From: Acidobacteriaceae bacterium
GTDB lineage: Bacteria; Acidobacteriota; Terriglobia; Terriglobales; Acidobacteriaceae
NCBI GenBank assembly: GCA_021323655.1
Contig: JAJPKO010000029.1
Coordinates: 1-59,156, forward strand
Direction of reading: 5' to 3'
Length of the DNA: 59,156 bases
Below are positions 45,342 to 54,102 of this stretch, one piece after another. A model generated the notes under the pieces. It saw only the letters and a program-made list of their open reading frames with translations. It did not search any database and was not told where the DNA came from. A program made the position numbers and the translations under genes. Within the stretch, counting starts at the first letter, position 1; each line of letters opens with the position of its first letter.

Positions 45342-45755
45342 TTATGCCACATGGCGTTGTGCAACCGGTTCCAGTTGCCCCTGCTCGACCTTTTCCTGGC
45401 ACTCAATGCAGTAGGGTGTCCAGGGAAGGGCCTCCAACCGCTTTTCGCCAATGCGATTGCCGCATTCGATGCACTCTCCATAGCTGCCTTCGCGCAGGCG
45501 TTCGAGTGCGAGCCGAATGAGCGACAACTGTCCTGCTCCGCTGGTGCCCTGGCTGAAGAGCATCTCCTTCTGGTATGCGGTAACGGCAAGGTCCGCGGGG
45601 TCCTGGGTTTCTTCGGCCACGGTCTGGCGGCCCTGTTCAACGGCCGTCAGCATGGAGCGTTCAATGGCCTTTGCCTGCTGGCGCAGCTTCTCCTCCAGAC
45701 GCTTCAAATCCTGTGTAGAAAGAGTCACGTTGGCTGTACTCCTTATTGGCATCAT
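45342..45755 (-). CDS. DksA/TraR-type zinc-finger protein
   Basis: 137 residues from ATG 45755. A helical, Gln/Glu-rich region (about 15-60) precedes a C4 zinc finger: Cys95, Cys98, Cys116, Cys119 (CIEC ... CIEC). Proteins of this type bind RNA polymerase in the secondary channel and tune transcription with ppGpp; in short non-canonical members the coiled-coil tip may lack the acidic pair, and here that is not clear. The frame reaches 45788 upstream, but the extension looks non-coding. Confidence 0.85.
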   Translation of the reverse strand: MMPIRSTANVTLSTQDLKRLEEKLRQQAKAIERSMLTAVEQGRQTVAEETQDPADLAVTAYQKEMLFSQGTSGAGQLSLIRLALERLREGSYGECIECGNRIGEKRLEALPWTPYCIECQEKVEQGQLEPVAQRHVA

Positions 45756-45878
45756 TGATTCACGTGCATGTTCACATATTGGACGCACAAGCCCCGGAAA
45801 GATTTGTTTCCAGGCAGGGAAATTTTGCTTTTTTGCGGCGGGTTGCGGCTTCAGGCCCTTGATACACTAAAACCAGCC

Positions 45879-46274
45879 ATGTACGAAGATTTCCACGTGA
45901 CTGACCGCTGGACCGGTGAAGACCTCCATGTTCGCTGGAAGGCCAATATCATTGCCATTGCTACACGCCATGCCGATGCAGTGGACATCCGTTTCGACGT
46001 AAACGGACGGCCTGTCTGGATTGCCATGCCTTGCCAGGCCTGGGTGGAGCAGAAACAGCGCACCGGCCATGTGATCACCGACCAGCTGGCTGCCCAGATT
46101 GCCGGCCTCTACCTGAAGCGGTCTATCGAGTCCGGCTATGACAATGGCCGTGAAATGTACACGATGAGCGTGGACGAGGTGCTTGAGCTTCTGGATGTGG
46201 TGCTGCATGAAGCCGGCCACACCAGCAAGCTGCCCACGCTGCCGGCTACGAGCGATGCCCAGCCTGTCCCGTAG
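45879..46274 (+). CDS. Conserved hypothetical cytosolic protein
   Basis: 131 residues from ATG 45879 (MYEDFHVTDRWTG); I do not recognise a family. There is no signal peptide or membrane segment. The N-terminal half is strand-rich (LHVRWKANIIAIATRH, VDIRFDVNGRPVWIAM), the second half helical (MSVDEVLELLDVVLHEA), ending with a Pro/Ser tail. Balanced codon use and a good length argue for a real gene. Divergent from the DksA-like gene. Confidence 0.65.
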   Translation: MYEDFHVTDRWTGEDLHVRWKANIIAIATRHADAVDIRFDVNGRPVWIAMPCQAWVEQKQRTGHVITDQLAAQIAGLYLKRSIESGYDNGREMYTMSVDEVLELLDVVLHEAGHTSKLPTLPATSDAQPVP

Positions 46275-46597
46275 GTGTGCATAAGATTGCATTCGATTTT
46301 CCAGGGCCCGCAGAAGATCGTTTGCAGGAAAGGCATCTACCCCGCAACTTTGGTGCGCAGAGCAAACGAGCCTCAACTCCCTCACAAAACATCCTGCGGT
46401 GAGGAACCGGTCACGGTGCCGGTCCTTCGCTTTTTGCTTTCTGCATGTCCCACACCTGGCTTGTTCAATGGCTGAAGCCTGGTGCTTCCACTTTTCTTCC
46501 CGCGAAAGTGCGCTCACTTCAGCAGTACTCATGTTATGAGGAGTCCGCGAGAGTTATAAAGGGATGTTGCTGATTTCCAAATGCTGAGGATAGTTTT
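46275..46597. other. 323-bp gap before the GH2 gene, nothing recognised
   Basis: Between the hypothetical gene and the GH2 gene. Short plus-strand frames have no recognisable sequence; a TTATAA near 46554 could be a -10 box but has no good -35 partner. Confidence 0.4.
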
Positions 46598-48928
46598 TTG
46601 TCGGAGCATGTGATCTCTCGCCGCAGATTTGTTGAAGGGTGCGCTGCTGCAGCGCTGGTTTCGGTGCCGGTGCTGAGGAGCTTTGGAGGCTTGGCTGAGC
46701 GTGGGCCTGCCCTGGGAGTTCTGCCTTTGAATGAGGGCTGGCTTTTTGCCGGGAAGACCGGCGCTGGTCCAGAAGTCACGCTTCCGCATTGTGTCACTTC
46801 TCTCTCGTGGCAGAAATGGCAGCCGGAATCGTGGGAAGACATTTGGCTTTATCGCCGGAGGTTTGATGTGCCGCCGGAATTTCGCGGGCTGCGACTGTTT
46901 CTGCACTTTGAACGGGTGATGGCGGGCGCAACTCCGAAGCTCAATGGCCATGCCCTGCCACAGCACCTGGGCGGCTTTTTGCCATTTGAGTACGAAATTA
47001 CGCATCTGGTAAGCAGCAAAGACAATGCACTCGAAGTTGTGGTGGATTCACGCTGGCTGAATGTGCCGCCATCCGGGTCGCCCGCAGGGCCGAAGTCGGT
47101 TGATTATCTTTTGCCGGGAGGGATCAACGGCAAGGTCAGCATTCGAGCGGTACCTGCGGTCTTCATCCGCGATGTATTCGCGAAACCGATGAGCGTTCTT
47201 GATGCGGGGAAACGGCTGGAGATTACGTGTGAAATTGATTCCAGTGTTTCTGTGCCTGCTCCCGTTCGCGTTGAGGCGGTATTGCGGGATGGACCTCGCA
47301 CGGTGGCACGCACGGCGAAGGACGCTCAGTTACAGAAAACGAATGACCAGGTGCTGCTGACTCTGGATGATCTGAAGGACATTGCGCTGTGGGACGTGGA
47401 GGAGCCGCAGCTCTATGACCTGACCATTACGCTCTTTCATGAAGGCAAACCTCTCCACCGCTTTGAGACAAGGACGGGATTTCGGGATGCTCGGTTTGAA
47501 GTGGATGGCTTCTTCCTGAATGGCCGGAGAGTGCGACTTTTCGGGCTGAACCGTCATGAGCTTTATCCCTATGTGGGCTTTGCGGCATCAGACCGGAGCC
47601 TGCGGCGCGATGCGGAGATTTTGAAGAACCGCTTCAACTGCAATGCCGTGCGGTGCTCGCATTATCCGCAGTCGGGTGCATTTCTGGACGCATGCGATGA
47701 GCTGGGGCTGCTGGTATGGGAAGAGCTTCCGGGATGGCAGTACATTGGCAATGAAGAGTGGCAGAGGCTGGCGCTGCGCGATGTGGAAGCAATGGTGCGG
47801 AGGGACAGGAACCGTCCTTCGATTGTGATCTGGGGTGTGCGCATCAATGAATCGCATAACGATCCGGCACTGTATCAGCGGACGCGAGGGATTGCGAAAT
47901 CGCTGGATGGCACTCGGCCGACATCCGGCACAATGACCGTTTTGTCCATGAAGGACTGGCACCAGGATGTGTTCGCGTTTGATGACTACCACTCGGCTGA
48001 AGATGGCAGCGTGGGAATCGCGGAGCCGCTGCCGGGAGTGCCGTACATGGTTTCAGAGGCAGTAGGCCAGTTCAATTATGGCGGCAAAGGTTTTGGCAGG
48101 AGATACCGGCGTGCAGGCGATGTGCAGCTGCAAATGCAGCAGGCGCTGGTGCACGCTGAGGCACATGATCGCGCCGCGCGTTATGAGCGGTGTGCGGGAG
48201 TGATTGCGTGGTGCGCCTTTGACTATGCCAGCCTGTTGAATGACTACGACGGGGTGAAGTGCCCTGGAGTGTCGGATTTTTTCCGCATTCCCAAGCTGGG
48301 GGCGTCGTTTTATCTGGCGCAGGTGGACCCGGGCGTAAGGCCGGTAATTGAGCCCAGTTTTTATTGGGACTTTGGGCCGCAGACGCCCACAGGCCCGGGC
48401 GAGCACGCTGCCATTTTTTCTAACTGCGAGCGGCTGGAGCTGTTCCTTGACGGCAGAAAGCATGCTGTTCTGTCACCGGACCGCGAAGGGTTTCCTAAAC
48501 TGAAATACCCGCCGTTTTTTGCTGATCTGAACATGGATGGGACCGGAAAGCCGGAGTTGCGCATTGCCGGTTATGTGGGCAACAAGCTTGTACTTTCGCG
48601 ATCGTTTTCGTCTGATTCTTCTTTGGACCAACTGTGGCTGCGTGCTGATGAGGATGAGTTAGAGGCGAATGGATCCGATGCAACGCGCGTGGCGTTTGGT
48701 GTGGTGGACAAGTTTGGCGCGCCGCGCCCATTTGTAACTGGTACAGTCTCTTTTTCCGTGCACGGGCCAGGCGTGATTGTGGGTGACAATCCATTTGATT
48801 TGAAAGACAGCGGCGGTGTGGGGGCGATCTGGATCAGGACACTGCCGCGACAAGCGGGTGAAATCAGGGTGGAAGCCAGACATTCTTTACTGGGAAACAG
48901 GGTCGTGGTTGTTCGGAGTGCCCGGTGA
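46598..48928 (+). CDS. Tat-exported glycoside hydrolase family 2 enzyme
   Basis: 776 residues. The start is probably TTG 46598 (GAGGA eight bases upstream); GTG 46610 is possible. A twin-arginine signal SRRRFVEG with a hydrophobic stretch sends it out folded. A sugar-binding jelly-roll domain (about 50-180), Ig-like domain (about 195-300), then a TIM barrel from about 305 with FGLNRHELYP, NAVRCSHYPQS and the acid/base Glu in GVRINESHND. C-terminal Ig-like part ends about 775. Likely beta-galactosidase, -mannosidase or -glucuronidase; not decided. Confidence 0.88.
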   Translation: MSEHVISRRRFVEGCAAAALVSVPVLRSFGGLAERGPALGVLPLNEGWLFAGKTGAGPEVTLPHCVTSLSWQKWQPESWEDIWLYRRRFDVPPEFRGLRLFLHFERVMAGATPKLNGHALPQHLGGFLPFEYEITHLVSSKDNALEVVVDSRWLNVPPSGSPAGPKSVDYLLPGGINGKVSIRAVPAVFIRDVFAKPMSVLDAGKRLEITCEIDSSVSVPAPVRVEAVLRDGPRTVARTAKDAQLQKTNDQVLLTLDDLKDIALWDVEEPQLYDLTITLFHEGKPLHRFETRTGFRDARFEVDGFFLNGRRVRLFGLNRHELYPYVGFAASDRSLRRDAEILKNRFNCNAVRCSHYPQSGAFLDACDELGLLVWEELPGWQYIGNEEWQRLALRDVEAMVRRDRNRPSIVIWGVRINESHNDPALYQRTRGIAKSLDGTRPTSGTMTVLSMKDWHQDVFAFDDYHSAEDGSVGIAEPLPGVPYMVSEAVGQFNYGGKGFGRRYRRAGDVQLQMQQALVHAEAHDRAARYERCAGVIAWCAFDYASLLNDYDGVKCPGVSDFFRIPKLGASFYLAQVDPGVRPVIEPSFYWDFGPQTPTGPGEHAAIFSNCERLELFLDGRKHAVLSPDREGFPKLKYPPFFADLNMDGTGKPELRIAGYVGNKLVLSRSFSSDSSLDQLWLRADEDELEANGSDATRVAFGVVDKFGAPRPFVTGTVSFSVHGPGVIVGDNPFDLKDSGGVGAIWIRTLPRQAGEIRVEARHSLLGNRVVVVRSAR

Positions 48929-48995
48929 CTTGCGAACCCTTTGCCGCGCTGTCTGTTGTGATCACGCAACTTACCGCTTCGCGAAAGGAAGGGCA

Positions 48996-49688
48996 CTATT
49001 GCTGGGGCGGCTGATAGGGTTCGATTCTCAGCATGTTGCCCAGAATCGTGCGCTCGCGCGGGGAGAACTCCTGCTGAAAACGGGCCGAATCGAGGACAGA
49101 CTGACGCTGCTCGGGGGGAACGGCCCTGAGGTCCTGAAAGGCCCTGCGCATGGCAGTCTGCCGGTCCTGCGGCAGCTGCGGAAATTCCTGCAAGGCACCG
49201 CGCACATTGGCCTTTTGCTCCGGGGTAAGGTGTTCGTACATCTCATTGCGCTGTACGAGGCGCTGGCGCACTTCCGGAGGTTTGCTGTCGAGATTGTGCA
49301 GGCGGTCCAACAGGCGCTGCTGCTGCTGAGGAGGAAGGCTCCTGAAGCCGGGCTCGCGGCGCAATGCATCTTCCTGCTGCTGTGGGGTGAGGTTCTGGTG
49401 CTTATTGAGCCACTCGGGAAGATGGCCAGGACGTGCCTGACCCGCTCCTGGACCAGCCATACGCTGCTGTACCTGAGGCTGCGGCTTTCGTGTTGGGGCT
49501 GAAGGCCGAGGCTGAGGGCGCGGCTGGGCCATGCGAGGCGGAGGAGAAAAGTGCGGATGCCCTCCTCCATGCTGAGCAAAAACAGTAGCGGAGGTGAGGC
49601 CCAAAGCGAATGCGCACAGAGAAAGAAATCCCGCCCGGTAAGCCAGCTTACCTTTGCAGGCAGAGTTCTGTTGTATGCGCGCGTTCAT
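48996..49688 (-). CDS. DUF3106-like exported protein downstream of a sigma factor
   Basis: 230 residues. A signal peptide (to about VFAQ) is followed by a His/Pro/Gln-rich stretch, then repeated helical motifs of the kind NLTPQQQEDALRREPGFRSL, LPPQQQQRLLDRL, HLTPEQKANVRGAL, LPQDRQTAMRRAF and VPPEQRQSVL. These degenerate repeats resemble DUF3106. No enzyme motif. It follows the sigma/anti-sigma genes on the same strand (111 bp after the anti-sigma stop), so it may be part of that envelope-stress unit. Confidence 0.75.
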   Translation of the reverse strand: MNARIQQNSACKGKLAYRAGFLSLCAFALGLTSATVFAQHGGGHPHFSPPPRMAQPRPQPRPSAPTRKPQPQVQQRMAGPGAGQARPGHLPEWLNKHQNLTPQQQEDALRREPGFRSLPPQQQQRLLDRLHNLDSKPPEVRQRLVQRNEMYEHLTPEQKANVRGALQEFPQLPQDRQTAMRRAFQDLRAVPPEQRQSVLDSARFQQEFSPRERTILGNMLRIEPYQPPQQ

Positions 49689-49799
49689 GAATGTAACTTC
49701 TCAGGTACGGCCTAAATCTGTTTTTACATGGCCACACCCGCTGCGCGTCAGTTGCGCATCTGCGTTCAAAGCGTGGCAGCATGGAATTCTCTTTTCGCC

Positions 49800-50303
49800 C
49801 TACAGGTTATCAGGCAAAGCGCTGTTTTCACCCTGGTTCTCGTCATCCAGCGCATTTAATTGCTGAAGCATCTGTGCATTCTCATCCAGAGAATTCAGGT
49901 CTTCCACCACGGCCGAAACCCGGACGCTGGAAGTGGAATGAGAAGAAGTCATCAGGCCAGCGTATGTGCCTCCGCCCACGATGAGCAAAAGGACCAGAGC
50001 GCCAGTGGCCACCGGGCGCAGATGCATATTGCTGCCATAGAGCACGCGGACCTTGATCCGCTCAAAAAAGCCGGCGGGTTCGGCGCGCTGTTCCTCGCGC
50101 AGCAGGGCCGACATGCGGGAGCCGAAGTACGGCGACGGCTCGGGCGCCTGCCAGTCGTCCATGAGCTTCATGGTCGCCTGAAGAGAGGCAAGTTCTGTGC
50201 GGCACGCGGCACAATCTTTCAAGTGGTCGCGCACCTCAGAGGACACCGACCCGGCATCGAGCAGCAGGTCAGCAAGGTTCGCTTTGACTTTACGGCAGAT
50301 CAT
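49800..50303 (-). CDS. Zinc-finger anti-sigma factor
   Basis: 167 residues. The N-terminal anti-sigma zinc finger has His27, Cys31 and Cys34 in HLKDCAACR; a single membrane helix (PVATGALVLLLIVGGGTYAGL, about 96-117) is followed by a short periplasmic tail. Built to hold the ECF sigma at the membrane until a signal releases it. Lies 13 bp after the sigma gene, so co-expressed with it. Confidence 0.9.
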   Translation of the reverse strand: MICRKVKANLADLLLDAGSVSSEVRDHLKDCAACRTELASLQATMKLMDDWQAPEPSPYFGSRMSALLREEQRAEPAGFFERIKVRVLYGSNMHLRPVATGALVLLLIVGGGTYAGLMTSSHSTSSVRVSAVVEDLNSLDENAQMLQQLNALDDENQGENSALPDNL

Positions 50304-50316
50304 AAAAATTCCCCAA

Positions 50317-51114
50317 TTACGTTACAAATTCCTTTAGCCTTTCGCGCAGTGTCTGATAGGCGCGAAAGAGCAGTGACTTGGTGGCGGACTCACTCAGCTT
50401 GAGGACTTCTCCAATTTGCCTGTAGTCCATGCCCTGATACTTATGCATGAGCACGGCCATGCGCTGGCGTTCGGGCAGGGCCATTACATGCTGGCGAATG
50501 GCGCGCATGCGCTCTTCCCGGACCAGGTCATGCTCGACCGATGGCGTGGTATCGGCCAGGTCGGGAGTGGTGCCGGTTTCCGGATCGGGCTGGTCGAGAT
50601 AGACGTTCTGCGCCGCCCGCTCATGTTTTGTGTCCCGGGCGTAGTTTACGCCCAGATTGGTGGCAATGCGATAGAGCCAGGTGGTAAAGCGTGCTTCGGC
50701 GCGATAGGTCTCCCGCGAGCGGTAGACCCGGAGGAAGACCTCCTGCGCCAGCTCTTCGGCTATGGCCTGGTTGTGGACCATACGGAACATGAAATGAATG
50801 ATGGGCTTACGATACTTTTCAATCAGATATTGAAAACCTGCATCATCCCCCTGGCTGACCCGCAGCATGATCTCGGCATCGCTCAGGGCGGTCCAGTCCG
50901 TAATCCTCTCACGCCGGACAACCTCACTCCGAACGTCTTGAAATACCGGTCGGTCTAGGGCAATGGTCGCCATACTACTTTTAGGAACACCGGTTTCCTC
51001 AGGAGGTTGCGGCAAAGATTCATGCTCTGGCGAAGGATTTCGGGCATCCCTGGCGTGCTCCGGGGGATGGAAAGAATCGTTTTCCGGAGGGCCGGATGAG
51101 TCCTGGTACGCCAT
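50317..51114 (-). CDS. ECF RNA polymerase sigma factor, RpoE-like
   Basis: 265 residues, longer than usual because of an acidic, Pro-rich N-terminal extension of about 75 residues; a start at MATIALDRP (codon 48) is possible but the ATG at 51114 has AGG upstream. Region 2 covers AEELAQEVFLRVYRSRETY and FTTWLYRIATN; region 4 has LPERQRMAVLMHKYQGMDYR and a helix-turn-helix IGEVLKLSESATKSLLFRAY. It directs polymerase to its own regulon and is paired with the adjacent anti-sigma gene. Confidence 0.92.
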   Translation of the reverse strand: MAYQDSSGPPENDSFHPPEHARDARNPSPEHESLPQPPEETGVPKSSMATIALDRPVFQDVRSEVVRRERITDWTALSDAEIMLRVSQGDDAGFQYLIEKYRKPIIHFMFRMVHNQAIAEELAQEVFLRVYRSRETYRAEARFTTWLYRIATNLGVNYARDTKHERAAQNVYLDQPDPETGTTPDLADTTPSVEHDLVREERMRAIRQHVMALPERQRMAVLMHKYQGMDYRQIGEVLKLSESATKSLLFRAYQTLRERLKEFVT

Positions 51115-51223
51115 GAAATTTGCCTGAGACGATTCTAACTACAGAACGGGAAATTTCGCCCGGAGTTTTGGCACCATCCACGGCAGATGGTAAGCTAGGA
51201 AATATCCCGCCTTCAGGCGCATG

Positions 51224-51300
51224 GGTCGCTTAGCTCAGTTGGTTAGAGCGCCTGCTTCACACGCAGGAGGTCGTAGGTTCGAGTCCTACAGCGACCACCA
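51224..51300 (+). tRNA. tRNA-Val (anticodon CAC), CCA encoded
   Basis: The cloverleaf folds fully: acceptor GGTCGCT / AGCGACC, D-arm GCTC/GAGC, anticodon stem CCTGC/GCAGG with loop TTCACAC and anticodon CAC (reads GTG), T-arm GTAGG TTCGAGT CCTAC, then A and the encoded CCA at 51298-51300. Confidence 0.97.
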
Positions 51301-51316
51301 TCCAGCGACCACCATC
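51289..51316. repeat. Tandem duplication of the tRNA-Val 3' end
   Basis: CAGCGACCACCATC occurs at 51289-51302 and again at once at 51303-51316. The second copy repeats the acceptor 3' strand and CCA plus two bases. Such partial tRNA copies are left when elements integrate and excise at tRNA genes, but slippage would also do. Confidence 0.6.
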
Positions 51317-51319
51317 GTT

Positions 51320-52156
51320 TCAAACTGCCCCAGGTGAGGGTGTTTTTGTGAGGGTGTTTTTCAGGGTTTCCAGATACTTTTTGTCTTCTGCTGTCAGCTC
51401 GGCCGTTTCGAGCAGATCGGGGCGGTTGCGCCAAGTTTTTTCAAGAGCGCGCTCGCGGCGCCAGCGGCGGACCTGGTCATGGTTCCCACTGGAGAGGACC
51501 TCGGGAACGGCAAGGCCGCGAAATTCTGCGGGGCGGGTGTAGTGGGGGTAGTCGAGCAGGCCGCCGGAGCCGTGGGTGGAGCGGGGCGGACCGCTGCCAT
51601 CTTCGGGGAGGGCGGCATCGGAAGGACCGAAGCTTTCGTAGGCGCTGGAGGCCTCGTTTCCCAGCACTCCGGGGACAAGGCGCATGGTAGCGTCGAGGAT
51701 GACGGCGGCGGCGAGTTCGCCTCCGGAGAGGACGTAGTCGCCGATGGAAAGCTCGCGGTCGCAGAAGAGCTCGTTGACTCGCTCGTCCACGCCTTCGTAA
51801 CGGCCGCAGACGAGCGCGATGCAGTCCAGCTTTGCCAGTTCGCGGGCGGTGGATTGGGTGAACCTGGCTCCCTGGGCGGAGAGCAGAATCACACTCTCTT
51901 TTTGGGGATCTCTGCTGTCTTTCGGCGCAAACTTCAGGGATTCGATGGCTTCTGCGAGCGGCTCTGGCTTGAGAACCATCCCTTCCCCGCCGCCAAAGGG
52001 CCGGTCGTCTACGGTGCGGTGGCGGTCGTGGGCGAAGTCCCGCAGATTATGGGTTTCGACAGAGAGCAGACCGGACGCGATACCGCGGCGGAGCACTCCA
52101 TGAGTGAGGATGCCGGAGAAGAAATCCGGGAAGATGGTGATGATGTCGAAACGCAT
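51320..52156 (-). CDS. trmD: tRNA (guanine-N1)-methyltransferase
   Basis: 278 residues. Knotted SPOUT enzyme that methylates G37 of tRNA to prevent frameshifts. Seen: MRFDIITIFPDFF, DDRPFGGGEGMVLKPEPL, CGRYEGVDERV and SIGDYVLSGGELAAAVILDA, the SAM-binding knot. Usually in an operon with rpsP, rimM and rplS; here it stands alone. It converges with tRNA-Val (19 bp). Confidence 0.96.
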   Translation of the reverse strand: MRFDIITIFPDFFSGILTHGVLRRGIASGLLSVETHNLRDFAHDRHRTVDDRPFGGGEGMVLKPEPLAEAIESLKFAPKDSRDPQKESVILLSAQGARFTQSTARELAKLDCIALVCGRYEGVDERVNELFCDRELSIGDYVLSGGELAAAVILDATMRLVPGVLGNEASSAYESFGPSDAALPEDGSGPPRSTHGSGGLLDYPHYTRPAEFRGLAVPEVLSSGNHDQVRRWRRERALEKTWRNRPDLLETAELTAEDKKYLETLKNTLTKTPSPGAV

Positions 52157-52259
52157 GAGGGACGGTTCTTATTTTATGGCTGGCGAGTGCTGCAAGCGCC
52201 GACTTTGTAAGTCATTGAAATAAAAGAACGACCGTACGTCTCCACCCCTCCCCCTATTC

Positions 52260-52325
52260 TGTACGGAATCATTTGTTTTCAATAGTTTACGAGTGAAGCC
52301 TTGTACGGAAATTATTTATTTTCAA
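52260..52325. repeat. Two imperfect 23/24-bp direct repeats upstream of trmD
   Basis: Copy 1 (52260-52282) and copy 2 (52302-52325) share TGTACGGAA followed by an A/T-rich part ending TTTTCAA, with two mismatches and one indel. The starts are 42 bp apart, four helical turns. In an AT-rich gap between the CDF gene and trmD. Confidence 0.55.
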
Positions 52326-52416
52326 AAACGCCCTTGCTTTTTCGCTTTTTATCACACGGGTGAAAGCCATGCTCCCTTCAAAAAACTAACCCAAACTACA
52401 ACCCGACCGCCGTTTT

Positions 52417-53352
52417 TCAGTGGCTATGGCCGTGGTGGGCGTGGAAGTGGACTTTTTCTACGGCCATGACGCAGCCGTGGGCGACTTCGCAGCCTGAATT
52501 TTCAAACTGAATAGTGGTGTGGTCTATGTGGAAGCGCTGGTGGAGGACAGCCTTAATCTGGTCGAGGATGCGGGCGCTTTCCGAAGGGGGAATGTCGGCG
52601 ATGGTGACGTGACTGGCCAGAGCGTGGGTCTGGGAGCCAAGGCTCCAGACGTGCAGGTCGTGGACATCTTCTACACCCGTGATCTTTTGCAGTTCGGTGC
52701 GGATATCAGTAAGAGAGATGCCGCGGGGCGTGCCTTCAAGCAGGATGTTCAGGGTTTCGCGGACGATGGAGATGGACGACCAGATGATGAGCGCGGCGAT
52801 GCCGAGGGACAGGACCGGATCAACCCAGGAGTGGCCTGTCCATAGAATGATGGCCCCGCCCATGATGACTGCGGCGGTGGAAAGCGTGTCGCCGAGCATG
52901 TGAATGAAGGCGCTGCGAATGTTTACGTCTGTGTTGACGCGCGACAGCATGGCGGCGATTATGCCGTTCATAAGGACGCCAGCCGCGGCGACGATCATCA
53001 TGAGTCGAGGGTGGACGCGGACAGGGTCGCTGAGGCGATGGACGGCTTCAATGGCGATAAAAACAGCAATGACGATGAGCGAAAGTGCGTTGACAAAGCC
53101 GGCGAGTACGCCTGCGCGCTGATAGCCGAAGGTCTTTTCATCGGTGGCAGGGCGTGTCTGGAAGTGGACGGCGACGAAGGAGAGCAGAAGTGCAAGCGCG
53201 TCGGAGATGTTGTGTCCGGCTTCAGAGATGAGGGCCAGGGAATGGGCACGGAGTCCGGCAATGAAAGTGAGGACGACGTAGATAAGCGTCGCCACCAGCG
53301 AAACACGAAGGACACGCTGCATTTTGCCCGTTGGAGCGACGTGTACGTGCAT
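52417..53352 (-). CDS. Cation diffusion facilitator metal exporter (ZitB/CzcD type)
   Basis: 311 residues with about six membrane helices. The metal site is formed by His and Asp in SEAGHNISDALA (second helix) and FIHMLGDTLSTA (fifth helix). The C-terminal cytosolic domain follows (about 210-290) and the tail is His-rich (HFHAHHGHSH). Exports zinc, cadmium or cobalt in exchange for protons. No metal-responsive regulator lies beside it. Confidence 0.92.
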   Translation of the reverse strand: MHVHVAPTGKMQRVLRVSLVATLIYVVLTFIAGLRAHSLALISEAGHNISDALALLLSFVAVHFQTRPATDEKTFGYQRAGVLAGFVNALSLIVIAVFIAIEAVHRLSDPVRVHPRLMMIVAAAGVLMNGIIAAMLSRVNTDVNIRSAFIHMLGDTLSTAAVIMGGAIILWTGHSWVDPVLSLGIAALIIWSSISIVRETLNILLEGTPRGISLTDIRTELQKITGVEDVHDLHVWSLGSQTHALASHVTIADIPPSESARILDQIKAVLHQRFHIDHTTIQFENSGCEVAHGCVMAVEKVHFHAHHGHSH

Positions 53353-53363
53353 ACGGTTCCAGT

Positions 53364-53846
53364 CTATCGTGTAGGGCGCCAGGAGCGGACCGGTTTGGGC
53401 ATGGAGCGGCGCACGGGCACGGAGCTGGCGGTATCGCGCAGGCCACTCCAGTTTTCAGCGACGATGATGCTGTTTTCCGGTTTATGGGTGTCGTAACGGA
53501 CGGAGCACGGGAAACCGAGGCGGCACTCGTAGATGTTGACCATGTCGCGGAGCGAGGTGACGTCCTGCGAGCACTCGTAGATGACCCCGCCAATTTCATA
53601 TTTGTAAAGAATGAGCTGCATTCCGGTAGGACGGCCGCTCTCCTCCGGGCTGAGGTCGGAGATGTCGAGCAGAGTGCCATCAATGATGCGGCCATTGCTG
53701 ACGAGGTACTCGCGCCTGTCCCGCTCGAGGTCGTCGGGGTCGGGGCGCTTTCGCAATATGAACCAGGCCGCAGCGCCTCCGAGGCAGAGGGCAGCCACGG
53801 TAAGTGTGCCGATAACGTCTGGATCGCGCAGGGAGAAACTGTTCAT
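53364..53846 (-). CDS. Single-pass membrane protein of unknown function
   Basis: 160 residues. An N-terminal membrane helix (IGTLTVAALCLGGAAAWFIL) is followed by a charged segment and a strand-rich domain (YLVSNGRIIDGTLLDI, LYKYEIGGVIYECSQDV, CSVRYDTHKPENSIIV) that recalls DUF3592-type domains. The tail is Arg/Pro-rich. Lies 11 bp upstream of the CDF gene on the same strand, so possibly cotranscribed. Confidence 0.65.
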   Translation of the reverse strand: MNSFSLRDPDVIGTLTVAALCLGGAAAWFILRKRPDPDDLERDRREYLVSNGRIIDGTLLDISDLSPEESGRPTGMQLILYKYEIGGVIYECSQDVTSLRDMVNIYECRLGFPCSVRYDTHKPENSIIVAENWSGLRDTASSVPVRRSMPKPVRSWRPTR

Positions 53847-54102
53847 CCGGATGCTCTCGTGCCTGATAGCAGGATACCCCAGTTGGCGGGCGGATTCTGT
53901 GCAAGGCAGTGCGGGAAAGCTGAAATTTCAACGACACAGGTCTGAAACGGTCTTTGCCAGTGCAGAACTATGCCTAAGAACGGCGTGAGCCGAGGAAATT
54001 TTTGGTTGCCGGAAGAAGGCGGAGAGGCGTATACCAAGGGCGTTCCGAGGAAGGTCCCCCGCTCTATCCTTAGAATTTCAAAGAAACCAGGAGAAAACTT
54101 GT

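Noticed and set aside
51243-51434. Short minus-strand frame ending in CRTRTYDLLRVKQAL
   Set aside because: This well-known spurious peptide is the antisense translation of a tRNA gene; here it lies over tRNA-Val.
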